This document shows positions 1 through 8,663 of a DNA stretch of 28,568 nucleotides, piece by piece. Every line of letters starts with the position of its first letter. The stretch's first letter is position 1. Made by a program: the position numbers and the translations under genes. This DNA is from Clostridium sp. UBA2485 (GTDB lineage Bacteria > Bacillota > Clostridia > Clostridiales > Clostridiaceae). The notes under the pieces are model-generated. The model saw nothing but the letters and a program-made list of their open reading frames with translations, ran no database searches and had not been told where the DNA came from. The stretch covers positions 275-28,842 of the forward strand of contig NZ_DDOV01000046.1 in NCBI RefSeq assembly GCF_002341865.1, given 5' to 3'.

Positions 1-539
1 TAACCATTATTTATATTTTACTTCAATCATTAATAATATTTAATGGATTTTATAAAGATACTACAAAGCCTGATTATGCAATTGTATTAGGTGCAGGACT
101 TATAGGTGATAAAATTTCAACGTCCCTTTACTATAGACTTATGGCAGCAGTTGAATTTCATAACCTTTACCCTGATGTAAAAATTGTAGTAAGCGGTGGA
201 CAAGGCCCAGATGAATTAATTAGTGAAGCCGCAGCAATGAAAAACTTCCTCATAGAAAAAGGAGTTAAAGAAGATAATATAATAATGGAAGATAAGTCCA
301 CAACTACCTATGAAAACTTTCTCTATACCAAAGATAAGCTACATAGTCTAGATAATAGAGAGATGTTATCAGTAACAGTGATTACTAATAATTTTCATAT
401 GTTTAGAGCAAAGACCCTTTCACAACGACTAGGCTTTAAAACTTATGGGTATCCTGGTAAAACTCATAAATTTCTCGCACTAAACTTCTTCGTTAGAGAA
501 GTTCCTGCAGTTATTAAAAGTTATTTATTTGATAAATAA
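1..539 (+). CDS. YdcF/SanA-type DUF218 protein, 5'-truncated by window edge
   Basis: The frame is open from base 3 to the stop at 537-539, so the start lies outside the window. The first visible residues are hydrophobic (TIIYILLQSLIIF) and look like the end of a membrane anchor. They are followed by the DUF218 core: DYAIVLGAGL, then VVSGGQG, a region with STTTYENF, and VITNNFHMFRA near the C-terminus. The family is membrane-anchored with the soluble domain probably outside the cytoplasm; its E. coli members (SanA, YdcF) are linked to envelope integrity, but the biochemical reaction is not established. An internal ATG at 141 lies after the conserved Asp/Gly motif and is not the real start. This is the only intact plus-strand coding sequence here, convergent with the arsR-type gene that follows. 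Confidence 0.85.
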   Translation, partial: TIIYILLQSLIIFNGFYKDTTKPDYAIVLGAGLIGDKISTSLYYRLMAAVEFHNLYPDVKIVVSGGQGPDELISEAAAMKNFLIEKGVKEDNIIMEDKSTTTYENFLYTKDKLHSLDNREMLSVTVITNNFHMFRAKTLSQRLGFKTYGYPGKTHKFLALNFFVREVPAVIKSYLFDK

Positions 540-702
540 TATAAAATTTTAAGTTCATCGTTAAAATCTATATTTAGATTATTTTAATTAACAGTTTATA
601 AAATTAATAATAAATACTCTAGTAAATTTTCAATAAAAGTGTATAAACTTTTGAATTAGATAATTAAAATAGAGCATTAAAAATTTATATGTATATCCAC
701 TT

Positions 703-746
703 ATAAAGCAATTAATTCTTAAAGAATTAATTGCTTTATATTTTTA
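703..746 (+). terminator. Stem-loop between convergent genes
   Basis: Bases 703-720 and 722-739 are perfect reverse complements (18 bp, one-base centre), followed on the plus strand by a short T-rich run. It lies about 165 bases past the DUF218 stop and 54 bases past the end of the minus-strand ArsR gene, so it may serve both, but the T-run favours plus-strand transcripts. Confidence 0.7.
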
Positions 747-792
747 ATTAGAATTTTTAAAATTGTAAATTTATACAGATGAGAGGTAAATC

Positions 793-1149
793 TTACTCTT
801 TTACATGTAATAAAGCTTGATCAAAAATATACTTAACATGGTCATCATCTAAAGAGTAATAAACTACCTTACCTTCTTTTCTAAACTTTACCAATCTTGT
901 ACTTTTTAATACTCTTAATTGATGTGATATTGCAGATTGGCTCATTCCTAAGGTTTCTGCTATGTCACAAACACACATTTCCTTTTGAAATAAAACATAT
1001 AGTATTCTTATTCTAGTTATATCTCCAAAAGCTTTAAAAAGCTCTGATAAATCACCTAAAACCTCTTCTGAAGGTATATTACTTTTTACACTATCAACTA
1101 TATCCTTATGAATTTCTGTACAGTTACAGAATTCTAAATTATTATCCAT
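793..1149 (-). CDS. ArsR/SmtB-family metal-sensing repressor (ZiaR/CadC-like)
   Basis: This 118-aa winged-helix protein is a dimeric DNA-binding repressor released by metal. The recognition helix region is near residues 62-83 (DIAETLGMSQSAISHQL). Two metal sites can be read. The alpha-3N type has Cys59 and Cys61 (MCVCDI) plus N-terminal Cys8, Cys10 and possibly His14. The alpha-5 type has Asp102, His104, His115 and Glu118, the exact D-x-H...H-x-x-E spacing of SmtB/NmtR. Having both sites resembles ZiaR/CadC, so Zn, Cd or Pb are the likeliest inducers; which metal cannot be read from sequence. The start is fixed by AGGAGG just upstream of ATG 1149. A large palindrome lies upstream (1176-1219). 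No metal transporter is adjacent, so it either controls a distant gene or mainly itself. Confidence 0.93.
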   Translation of the reverse strand: MDNNLEFCNCTEIHKDIVDSVKSNIPSEEVLGDLSELFKAFGDITRIRILYVLFQKEMCVCDIAETLGMSQSAISHQLRVLKSTRLVKFRKEGKVVYYSLDDDHVKYIFDQALLHVKE

Positions 1150-1175
1150 ACTGTTCCTCCTATATATGCATTTAA

Positions 1176-1219
1176 ATTATATAGTATATATGAATATGTA
1201 TTCATATATACTATATAAT
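1176..1219 (-). promoter_or_regulatory. Perfect 21-2-21 bp operator of the ArsR-type gene
   Basis: Bases 1176-1196 and 1199-1219 are perfect reverse complements around a TG centre. The inner part, TATATATGAATA-TG-TATTCATATATA, is the 12-2-12 arrangement of SmtB/NmtR/CadC-type operators. A TATAAT sits at each outer end (minus strand at 1181-1176, plus strand at 1214-1219), so repressor binding would cover the minus-strand -10 region, consistent with autorepression. The site ends 27 bases before the start codon. Confidence 0.8.
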
Positions 1220-1393
1220 AAATTTATTGTAATACTTTGTCAAATAAACCACTACAAAACTTAACTTTTTATTACTACAATTCCTTAGTAAACATTTATC
1301 TTATACATTATTTTAATTTTCATAGCAAAATTTTTAACATGGTATTACTTTAATTATACTTTTCCAAAATTTTATTACAATGACTTTTATTTA

Positions 1394-1437
1394 AATAAAG
1401 AGTAAAGCTAAGTTTAAACTTAGCTTTACTCTTTATT
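1394..1437 (-). terminator. 22-bp perfect palindrome overlapping the chemoreceptor stop codon
   Basis: Bases 1394-1415 and 1416-1437 are perfect reverse complements. The stem includes two bases of the TAA stop of the chemoreceptor gene (1436-1438). The minus-strand downstream run (TAAATAAAAG) is only moderately U-rich, so termination relies on the stem. Confidence 0.75.
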
Positions 1438-3466
1438 AATTATTTCCATTTTCTTTATTAATATTAAATTTATTTATTGTTTGTCTAAGATCTAAGGATA
1501 ATTTTTCTAAATTTTCAGCAGCGGTAACTACTTCTCTAAATTTAGTTCTTTGTTCTTCACTAGATGCACTTACTTCTTCCGTTGAAGCTGCTGCTTCTTC
1601 TGAAACTGCTGATATTCCTTGTATCTTATCAATAAAACCATCTTTAGCTTCATTAACTTTAGTTAATGTATCATTTACACTATTTATATTATTTTGAAGA
1701 CCTTTAATTGCATTGTTTATTTCATCAAAAGTCTCATTAGTATTTTCGACTTTCTCTAATGTCTTTTCACTTAAATCTTTAGATAGTGTAATTTCTTTAA
1801 TAACCATCTTAATATCTTCTAAATTAGTATTTATAACTTTTTCAACTTCTTCTGCAGAACTTGAAGATTGCTCTGCTAACTTTCTTACTTCTTCTGCAAC
1901 TACTGCAAAACCACGTCCAGCTTCCCCAGCTCTAGCTGCTTCAATACTTGCATTTAATGCTAATAAATTAGTTTTACTAGTAATTTCTTTTATGGCATCA
2001 ATTATTGCTCTAATTCTGTTAGAATTCTCTCCTAGTGCTTCCGCTTTAGCTGCTACATTAATTATAGCTCTATTATTTTCACTGAAGGAATAAGTAAGTC
2101 CTTCAACCATTTCTTTACCGCTACTAACAAAGCTTTCAACTTCTTCGCTTTCTTCTAATACATCATTAGAATAATTTAATATTTCACTTATGTTATTTCC
2201 TAAATCCATGGATAAAGCTACACTTTCTTCAAGCATTATAGATTGCTCATTAGCTCCCTGCGCTACTTGTTCTACTGCATTAGATATATCACTAGCTACC
2301 GTTTCTGAAAATTCTACAGTATTAGTTAGGTCCACTGATGCTTTAGATAAGTGCTCTGAAGTGTTAACAATGTTATTTATTATCTTTTCCATATCATTCA
2401 TAAGTTCGTTACTGGCATTTCCTATTTCTACAATTTCCATAGTCTTAACTTTATTTAAACTAATTCTTTTAGTAAAATCTCCATCCTTTGCAGCTTTAAG
2501 AATACTTACTAAATGCTTCATAACTTTAGCTAAATTTTTTGAATATACCATAGGTGCTCCTGATGAAAAAATTATAATTATTATTACTGCCAGTATAGGT
2601 ATAGCCAATTTGTTGAATATTTTACTATTTATTTCTGAATTTCTTATAAATCCAAAAGAAGTATATCCTAGTTCCTTATTTTCTACCTTAACTGCATGAT
2701 AATTTACATTATCAAAAGTTACATCCATGATATCGTTATCAAGTATTCCTTTACTCCATTCTTCATCATTTAAATTTTTTCCTATCAATTCTTCATTGTC
2801 ACTAGCAATTATGCTTCCATTTTTATAAGCAACTATATTAAATCCATCTTTTCCTATTTTCATTTTAGAAACTTTTTCGGAAATTTTACCCAGATCCATA
2901 TCTATTGCTACAACTCCAGCTAATTTATTATTATCATCTTTTAATGCCTTTGACAAAGTCAGTATTATTTTACCTGAGCTGTGATCATTATACGGAGTAC
3001 CTACATATAATAAATTTTCATCCTTCATAGCTTCCGTATACCATGGTCTTTCATTTAAATTAAAGCTACTATCTACTTCATCTGGTGGATAGCAATAAAG
3101 TTTTGTCTTTTCATTAAAAGCATAAACTGAAAAAATATTATCTTTAATTTCCTCTATGTTTTTGAAGCTTTCCACTGCCTTGTTTTCATTTCCTTGTTTA
3201 GTATAAAGGTTTCTAATATGAGATTCACTTGATAATAATTTGATAAAATTACTATTAGAATCAATTATTTCCTCTATTTCGTCATTTATTGCTCTTACAG
3301 AAGCAGATGCAACAATCATATACTCATTCATAACACTATCATAAATTGTTTTTGTTGTAGCTACTCCTAAGATAATAATAGGAATTACACATGTAATTAC
3401 CAGCATTAGTGAGAGTTGCTTTTTAATACTCACTAATTTAAATTTCTTCTCTTTTTTCCTTTTCAT
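1436..3466 (-). CDS. Methyl-accepting chemotaxis protein with dCache sensor
   Basis: This 676-aa transmembrane chemoreceptor probably signals to CheW/CheA. It has a basic N-terminus, TM1 at about 20-38, an extracellular double-Cache domain at about 45-280, TM2 at about 286-304, HAMP at about 305-360 and a cytoplasmic signalling coiled coil. The conserved hairpin tip is at about 494-533 (NLLALNASIEAARAGEAG), and the Glu/Ala-rich stretch at 623-639 looks like an adaptation helix. The ligand pocket carries Arg140, Trp142, Tyr143, Tyr159, Asp161 and Asp189 of the dCache amino-acid motif, but position 135 is Phe where that motif has Tyr. The start follows AGGGGGAG. It has its own promoter (3505-3533) and terminator. 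It is a paralogue of the next receptor upstream, with the same architecture. The ligand is inferred to be an amino acid or related compound. Confidence 0.95.
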   Translation of the reverse strand: MKRKKEKKFKLVSIKKQLSLMLVITCVIPIIILGVATTKTIYDSVMNEYMIVASASVRAINDEIEEIIDSNSNFIKLLSSESHIRNLYTKQGNENKAVESFKNIEEIKDNIFSVYAFNEKTKLYCYPPDEVDSSFNLNERPWYTEAMKDENLLYVGTPYNDHSSGKIILTLSKALKDDNNKLAGVVAIDMDLGKISEKVSKMKIGKDGFNIVAYKNGSIIASDNEELIGKNLNDEEWSKGILDNDIMDVTFDNVNYHAVKVENKELGYTSFGFIRNSEINSKIFNKLAIPILAVIIIIIFSSGAPMVYSKNLAKVMKHLVSILKAAKDGDFTKRISLNKVKTMEIVEIGNASNELMNDMEKIINNIVNTSEHLSKASVDLTNTVEFSETVASDISNAVEQVAQGANEQSIMLEESVALSMDLGNNISEILNYSNDVLEESEEVESFVSSGKEMVEGLTYSFSENNRAIINVAAKAEALGENSNRIRAIIDAIKEITSKTNLLALNASIEAARAGEAGRGFAVVAEEVRKLAEQSSSSAEEVEKVINTNLEDIKMVIKEITLSKDLSEKTLEKVENTNETFDEINNAIKGLQNNINSVNDTLTKVNEAKDGFIDKIQGISAVSEEAAASTEEVSASSEEQRTKFREVVTAAENLEKLSLDLRQTINKFNINKENGNN

Positions 3467-3504
3467 ATTCTCTCCCCCTAGTTTAATGTGCCTATCACTT
3501 AATA

Positions 3505-3533
3505 AGTATAATTAATTTGACATAATTTTTCAA
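3505..3533 (-). promoter_or_regulatory. Sigma-A-type promoter of the first chemoreceptor gene
   Basis: On the minus strand TTGAAA (3533-3528) is followed by exactly 17 bases and TATACT (3510-3505), about 40 bases before the start codon. The rest of the 3467-3750 gap is A/T-rich and I see no gene in it. Confidence 0.6.
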
Positions 3534-3750
3534 CAAATTACATATATCTAAATGTTATAACTTTATTTATTAAAAATAATTACATATTTACTTCATACTA
3601 TATGTTTTTTAGACATAATTTTAATAACATTAATTATTTTCTGTATTTATACTATTATTCTATTTTATACTAATATATATTGTAAATTCTTATAGATATT
3701 GTTCCATTTTAATTATTAAATTCTGAAATTATATTGAGTTAATTTATACA

Positions 3751-3784
3751 AAATAACTGCTGATATTATCATCAGCAGTTATTT
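3751..3784 (-). terminator. Terminator of the second chemoreceptor gene
   Basis: The stem is 3751-3764 paired with 3771-3784 (14 bp, loop ATTATC), two bases beyond the stop codon at 3786-3788. The minus-strand transcript runs into a U-rich tail. Confidence 0.8.
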
Positions 3785-3785
3785 C

Positions 3786-5822
3786 TTAACTTATTTTGAA
3801 TTTACTAATTACACCCTTAAGTTTTTCTGATAACAATTCTAAGTTTTCTGCTGATAGTACTACTTGTCCAAATCTATTCTTTTGTTCTTCACTAGATGCA
3901 CTTACTTCTTCTGAAGATGCTGCTGCTTCTTCTGCCACTGCTGAAATATTTTGTATTCTTCCTATAAGTCCATCTTTAGTACTATTTATATTTATTAAAG
4001 TTTCATTAACTCCATTTATATTTTTCTGAAGAAGTTTTATTGAAGAATTTATTTCTTCAAAGGTTTTAAAAGTATTTTCAACTTTACTTGAAGTTTTTTC
4101 TGTAATCTCTTTTGATATTGTTACTCCATTAATAACCTTATCTATATCACTAATATTTTCTTTTATTACTTTTTCTATTTCTTCAGCAGAAATTGTAGAT
4201 TGCTCTGCTAGCTTTTTTACTTCATTAGCAACTACTGCAAAGCCATGTCCTGCCTCACCTGCTCGTGCAGCTTCTATACTAGCATTTAGTGCAAGTAAAT
4301 TAGTTTTATTTGTTATAGATTTTATTGCATCTATAATAATATTAATCTTCTTAGAATTTTCCTGTAAAGTTTTTGCTTTATTTACAGTATCAATTACTGC
4401 TTCAGTATTTTCTTTAAACATTTCATCAAAATCTTGTATAACTTCTTTTCCATTAAAAATAAGTTTTTCTGCTTCTTCGCATTGATTCATTACATCTTCT
4501 GAATATGATACTATATTACTGATATCTTCGCCTAAATTAATGGTAAGAGAAACATTTTCATCTAACATTATTGACTGTTCATTTGCTCCTTGTGCCATTT
4601 GTGACACAGCACTTGAAATATCACTATTAGCAACTCTTGAGTCTTTAACTATATTTGTTAATGTACTTGACGCTTCTGATAAATGTTTGGAAGCATCCTT
4701 CACACTTTCAAGCAATGATACCATATCATCCATCATACTATTTACCACATTAGAAATTTCTTTAACCTCTTTGGTCACTATTCCTTTGGTAGTTATACGA
4801 GCTGTAAAGTCTCCATTCCTAGTACGAGCTAAAGTATTTACCAAATTATTTATCACTCTAACAAATTTTGAAGAAAAAATAGTGACAACAGTAAGTGAAA
4901 ATATAAGTATAAAAACTATTAATATTATAGACGTCCATAAAGCTTTACCTATTTGTCCCTTAATTTCATTGGTAGAACTAAATCCATAAGTTGTATAACC
5001 TAATTCTCCATTTGTATATTTTTGAATATAGTAATTATTATTTTCAAATTTAAACAAATCCAAATTTTCAGAAGTGATAAGATCTTTTGCCCACTGTTCC
5101 TTCGATAATTCTTTACCTATCAATTCTTCCTTATTACTAGCAACTACACTTTCATCTTTATAAGTAACTAAAATAAATCCTTCATTGCCAATTGAACTAG
5201 AAGTAACCTTTTCTGATAAATCTGTAAGATCAATATCCATTGCCATTACACCAATTAAATCTCCATTTTTATCTACTACTTTTTTTGAGATAGTAAAGAC
5301 TTGTTTGCCAGTAAAAGCATCTATATACGGCTTTGATATCACTAAGTTCTTTTCGCCCTTTGCATTGGTATACCATTCACGAGAATTGGGATCATAATTT
5401 GAATCTAATTCCACTTTAGGATAAAGATATAATTCCTTCTTTTCATTAGCAAAATATATGGATAATACATCATTACTATTTGCTTTTACATTCATAAAAG
5501 TATTGAAAACTAGACTTTTATTTTTCTCACCTTTAAATCCATTTTGTATATTTTCTTCTTCTGAAAGAATATTTATTAAGTTACTATTAAAATTAATAAT
5601 ATTCTCTATTTCTTTTCCTACATCCTCAATTTTATTAGCAGTTGCTATAATATACTCATTATTTGCACTATTATAAACTACCTTAGTAGTGCTTATACCT
5701 AAAATGATTATAGGAATTAAAGATATAAATAATATTAAAATTAAAAGTTCATTTCTTAAACTTAAATTTAATCCTAAAGTCAATTTTTTCTTTTCTTTTT
5801 GTTTTCTAGTTTTAATCTTCAT
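3786..5822 (-). CDS. Methyl-accepting chemotaxis protein with complete amino-acid dCache motif
   Basis: This 678-aa receptor has the same layout as its downstream paralogue: TM1 at about 25-43, double-Cache domain at about 50-285, TM2 at about 294-315, HAMP at about 316-370, signalling tip around 503-540 (NLLALNASIEAARAGEAG) and a Glu-rich adaptation helix near 630-647. All positions of the dCache amino-acid motif can be read: Tyr143, Arg148, Trp150, Tyr151, Tyr166, Asp168 and Asp196. In characterised receptors Arg/Trp/Tyr bind the ligand carboxylate and the Asp residues its amino group, so an amino-acid ligand is likely. The start is ATG 5822 behind AAAGGAGGA, and a TATAAT lies at 5867-5862. 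The two receptors have separate terminators, so they are tandem duplicates, not necessarily one transcript. Confidence 0.95.
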   Translation of the reverse strand: MKIKTRKQKEKKKLTLGLNLSLRNELLILILFISLIPIIILGISTTKVVYNSANNEYIIATANKIEDVGKEIENIINFNSNLINILSEEENIQNGFKGEKNKSLVFNTFMNVKANSNDVLSIYFANEKKELYLYPKVELDSNYDPNSREWYTNAKGEKNLVISKPYIDAFTGKQVFTISKKVVDKNGDLIGVMAMDIDLTDLSEKVTSSSIGNEGFILVTYKDESVVASNKEELIGKELSKEQWAKDLITSENLDLFKFENNNYYIQKYTNGELGYTTYGFSSTNEIKGQIGKALWTSIILIVFILIFSLTVVTIFSSKFVRVINNLVNTLARTRNGDFTARITTKGIVTKEVKEISNVVNSMMDDMVSLLESVKDASKHLSEASSTLTNIVKDSRVANSDISSAVSQMAQGANEQSIMLDENVSLTINLGEDISNIVSYSEDVMNQCEEAEKLIFNGKEVIQDFDEMFKENTEAVIDTVNKAKTLQENSKKINIIIDAIKSITNKTNLLALNASIEAARAGEAGHGFAVVANEVKKLAEQSTISAEEIEKVIKENISDIDKVINGVTISKEITEKTSSKVENTFKTFEEINSSIKLLQKNINGVNETLININSTKDGLIGRIQNISAVAEEAAASSEEVSASSEEQKNRFGQVVLSAENLELLSEKLKGVISKFKIS

Positions 5823-6049
5823 CTAAAGTCCTCCTTTATCTCATATGTTATTTTTCGTATGATTATACTTTTTCTTTAAATAAAATTAAATTGTTACTAT
5901 ATAGTTCTGTAATTTTCAACAATGTTTTTACATTTCATTACAAAAACAATAAATATAATAATTCCTATATAATGAATTTACAAAAATACTAGAAACTTGT
6001 GTTTCATAAGCTCTTAAATTGTATTAAAACAATATATTATTTCAGTAAA

Positions 6050-6087
6050 TTAAAAAAGTAAGAGGCGGTCTCTTTTGAGACAGCCTC
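6050..6087 (-). terminator. Terminator of the cstA operon
   Basis: The stem pairs 6062-6072 with 6077-6087 (one mismatch, TTTT loop). On the minus strand it is followed by TTACTTTTTTAA. It lies 8 bases after the cstA stop codon. Confidence 0.85.
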
Positions 6088-6094
6088 CAAAAAA

Positions 6095-7699
6095 CTATGC
6101 TTTTTTCTTTTTAATTATAACTCTATAAGTTTCTATTAATAAAATTAGTGCTAATATTAATAATATTACAGCAAATACCCCTAATACTATATTTGACGTA
6201 GCTGCAGTAAAATATTGGCGTATTAGCATTGTTAATGATGTCAATGTAACTATAAACATAAATATCATAGGTATTAAAGCCATAGTATATTTTTTCCCTA
6301 TACTGGATAACCAAGCTGAAACTGCTAATAAAGAAAGAGCCGCTAATAGTTGATTTGCTGATCCAAATATAGGCCAAATTTTATTGTATCCATAAGCTAA
6401 TAATAAAATTGATGCTCCTATGGTAGCAAATGTAGCAAAATATTTATTGCTACCTAAACTCTTACTTTCTTTTTCTTTGTCAAAGAATTCTTGGAATATA
6501 TACCTTCCAATCCTTGTTGCTGTATCAAGACTAGTTAATGCAAAAGCTGAAAAAGTAAGCATAGTAAATACCTTACCTATCTGAAGTGGTAATCCAAAAC
6601 TATTCATAAATACAGATAATCCGTTTGCAAATACTACTGAAGGAGCTCCCTCAGAATTTGCTAAATATCCAACAGTTATTAAGGCTATAATTGCCACAAG
6701 ACCTTCAATGAGCATGGAACCATAACCTATTAATTTGGCGTCAGATTCTTTATCAATTTGCTTTGATGAGGTTCCTGACCCTATAAGAGAGTGAAATCCT
6801 GATACTGCTCCACAAGCAACAGTTACAAATAAGAATGGAAATAGTGTTTGATTATTAACCTTAAAACCACTAAAAGCAGGTATTGCCATTGAAGGTCTAT
6901 AAATCAATATTCCTAGTACTCCTCCTATAATCATTGCATATAAAAGAAATGAGCACAAATAATCCCTAGGTTGTAGTAATATCCATACTGGTAAAGTAGA
7001 TGCCAAGGTTATATATATAATTAATACTATATTCCATTGAAATTTTGTTAATTTTATAAAAGGAAACATATATCCAAGCCATATACAGAAAAATAAAAGT
7101 ATAACTCCAATTAATGTGGAAATTCCAAGCTTAGATCCTTTTCTATAAACAGCAAATCCAAAAGCCATTGATATGAATATAAAAAGTATAGATGCTGTTC
7201 CTGCTTGTGCTCCTATTAAATTATTGGGATCATAAGCAAAAGTTGAAGCACAAATATCAGTAAAAGCAGCTACTATTAATACAATAGTAGACCATGCAAA
7301 AATGTTGTATAGTATTTTACCTTTATTACCTAAATTGGTTTTAATTATTTCTCCTATAGTTTTTCCATCATGTCTTATAGATGCAAATAAGGCACTATAA
7401 TCATGAACACCTCCTACAAATACACTCCCAACTAATATCCATAAGTATACAGGAATCCATCCAAAAACTGATGCTAATATTGGTCCAGTTATGGGTCCTG
7501 CACCTGCAATTGAAGAAAAGTGATGTCCTAATAGCACTTTAGAATTTGATGGCACATAATCCATATTGTCAAACTTAGTATGAGCTGGTGTTTTTCTATT
7601 AACATCAATACCCCATTTTTTAGTTAACCATGCACCATAGGTTACATAAGCTATTAAGAATACTATAATTGAAATAACTAATAATAACAGTGCGTTCAT
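6095..7699 (-). CDS. cstA: CstA-family carbon-starvation transporter
   Basis: This 534-aa polytopic membrane protein belongs to the CstA/BtsT family, whose characterised members import pyruvate (with protons) or peptides when carbon is short. Family signatures are all present: GHHFSSIAGAGPITGP at 58-73, QPRDYL at 243-248, GFHSLIGSGTSSKQ at 301-314, TSLDTATRIGRYIFQE at 389-404 and GSANQLLAALSL at 446-457. About 14-16 membrane segments are suggested by hydrophobicity. It is shorter than the roughly 700-aa E. coli proteins, as is usual in clostridia, and has a basic KKKKA tail. The start is ATG 7699 behind AAAGGAGG. It is 12 bases downstream of an unidentified 169-aa gene and ends in a good terminator, so these two form an operon. 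Pyruvate versus peptide specificity cannot be decided here. Confidence 0.93.
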   Translation of the reverse strand: MNALLLLVISIIVFLIAYVTYGAWLTKKWGIDVNRKTPAHTKFDNMDYVPSNSKVLLGHHFSSIAGAGPITGPILASVFGWIPVYLWILVGSVFVGGVHDYSALFASIRHDGKTIGEIIKTNLGNKGKILYNIFAWSTIVLIVAAFTDICASTFAYDPNNLIGAQAGTASILFIFISMAFGFAVYRKGSKLGISTLIGVILLFFCIWLGYMFPFIKLTKFQWNIVLIIYITLASTLPVWILLQPRDYLCSFLLYAMIIGGVLGILIYRPSMAIPAFSGFKVNNQTLFPFLFVTVACGAVSGFHSLIGSGTSSKQIDKESDAKLIGYGSMLIEGLVAIIALITVGYLANSEGAPSVVFANGLSVFMNSFGLPLQIGKVFTMLTFSAFALTSLDTATRIGRYIFQEFFDKEKESKSLGSNKYFATFATIGASILLLAYGYNKIWPIFGSANQLLAALSLLAVSAWLSSIGKKYTMALIPMIFMFIVTLTSLTMLIRQYFTAATSNIVLGVFAVILLILALILLIETYRVIIKKKKA

Positions 7700-7711
7700 T
7701 TATAGCCTCCT

Positions 7712-8221
7712 TTATTTATTACTTAAGGTGTGTAAATACACCTTATAGTCGTCTTTAGCAGCTTTGTTAGTTATAATCTTACTACTAGATAAATCTATAA
7801 CTACAAGCTTTATGGTACTCCAACCATGAAGTGTAAACTTATAATACTTATTGTATTTGAATTTTTTTGTATAATCCCAAATATCCTTGGAGGTATTAGC
7901 TTTGCTAATTATAATTCCTGTTATTATAGAACTTTTGTGTTCTCCATTTGGATTTACTAGCTTTATAGTCATATCTTTTAGATAATGTGAAAATTCTACT
8001 AAATCCTGATATTTTAAATCATCATAGCCCTGTATTAAGCAATGTTCATATACTTCGAATTTATCTATAACATCATTTTTAGTCAGAAAGGTTCTTCCAC
8101 CTATATCTTTATATTTTCCATATAAATTTAACTTTTTATCAAAAATTACTACATCTTTGTGAAGTTCGAAGTTCTTTCTAAATATTTCACTTAGATTATC
8201 TAAATATAACTGTAAATCCAT
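7712..8221 (-). CDS. Unidentified 169-aa cytoplasmic protein, operon partner of cstA
   Basis: I do not recognise the family. The protein is 169 aa, charged, without a signal peptide or membrane segment. Visible motifs are an aromatic/basic N-terminal half (LYLDNLSEIFRKNF), a central YDDLKYQDLVEFSHYLKDM stretch and a C-terminal beta-rich part (YYKFTLHGWSTIKLVVIDL). The start ATG 8221 has GGGGGA upstream. Only 12 bases separate it from cstA, so the two are very likely co-transcribed and a role linked to the transporter (regulation, assembly or metabolism of its substrate) is inferred from that alone. Confidence 0.75.
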   Translation of the reverse strand: MDLQLYLDNLSEIFRKNFELHKDVVIFDKKLNLYGKYKDIGGRTFLTKNDVIDKFEVYEHCLIQGYDDLKYQDLVEFSHYLKDMTIKLVNPNGEHKSSIITGIIISKANTSKDIWDYTKKFKYNKYYKFTLHGWSTIKLVVIDLSSSKIITNKAAKDDYKVYLHTLSNK

Positions 8222-8263
8222 AAATATCCCCCAAAATTTTATTACATTACCTAATATTTATAC

Positions 8264-8444
8264 AATTAAGAATTGACTATTGACAATGGAGAATTATTGA
8301 TACTTCTCTCATAAGAGAGAAGTTTGAATTTATCTCTTTTTAAAGTGCATAGTCACTTTTATCGAAAAGCCTATTTGAAGAAATTAGTTTGATCAAAACT
8401 AATTTCAACCTTAATTCTCAATCGTCCATTTTCAATTCTCAATT
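8264..8444. repeat. MITE-like element, 181 bp, 32-bp imperfect terminal inverted repeats
   Basis: Bases 8264-8295 match the reverse complement of 8413-8444 at 26 of 32 positions. The ends read AATTAAGAATTGA and TCAATTCTCAATT. Three internal hairpins are visible: 8302-8310/8315-8323, 8342-8347/8354-8359 and 8380-8390/8396-8406. There is no open frame. I see no convincing target-site duplication. It sits in the 442-base gap upstream of the cstA operon. A diverged partial relative lies near 11583-11680. Small size, inverted ends and no coding content fit a non-autonomous element mobilised in trans. Confidence 0.75.
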
Positions 8445-8611
8445 AAATAAATATAATATACCTATATTAAAATATACTCATTAGAAACTTGATTTAAAAC
8501 TATATATTATAAAAATTATATAAATATACAGTTTTTATATAAATTATCATATATATATATGTCTTTAAAAAAGTACACTCTTTTAAAATAAATAATCTAT
8601 TTTTTATATTT

Positions 8612-8652
8612 ATTACAAAAAATAAATGCTGATAGAAAACTCTATCAGCATT
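8612..8652 (-). terminator. Terminator of the HsdS-like gene
   Basis: The stem pairs 8625-8636 with 8641-8652 (12 bp, AAAC loop on the plus strand). The minus-strand transcript continues as TTATTTTTTG, a classic intrinsic terminator, 11 bases past the stop codon. Confidence 0.88.
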
Positions 8653-8663
8653 AAATATATAAA

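Noticed and set aside
1713..4989. Long open frames on the plus strand opposite the two chemoreceptor genes
   Set aside because: They lack ribosome sites, have low-complexity Ser/Ile/Leu-rich translations and mirror the reverse strand of well-conserved chemoreceptor codons.
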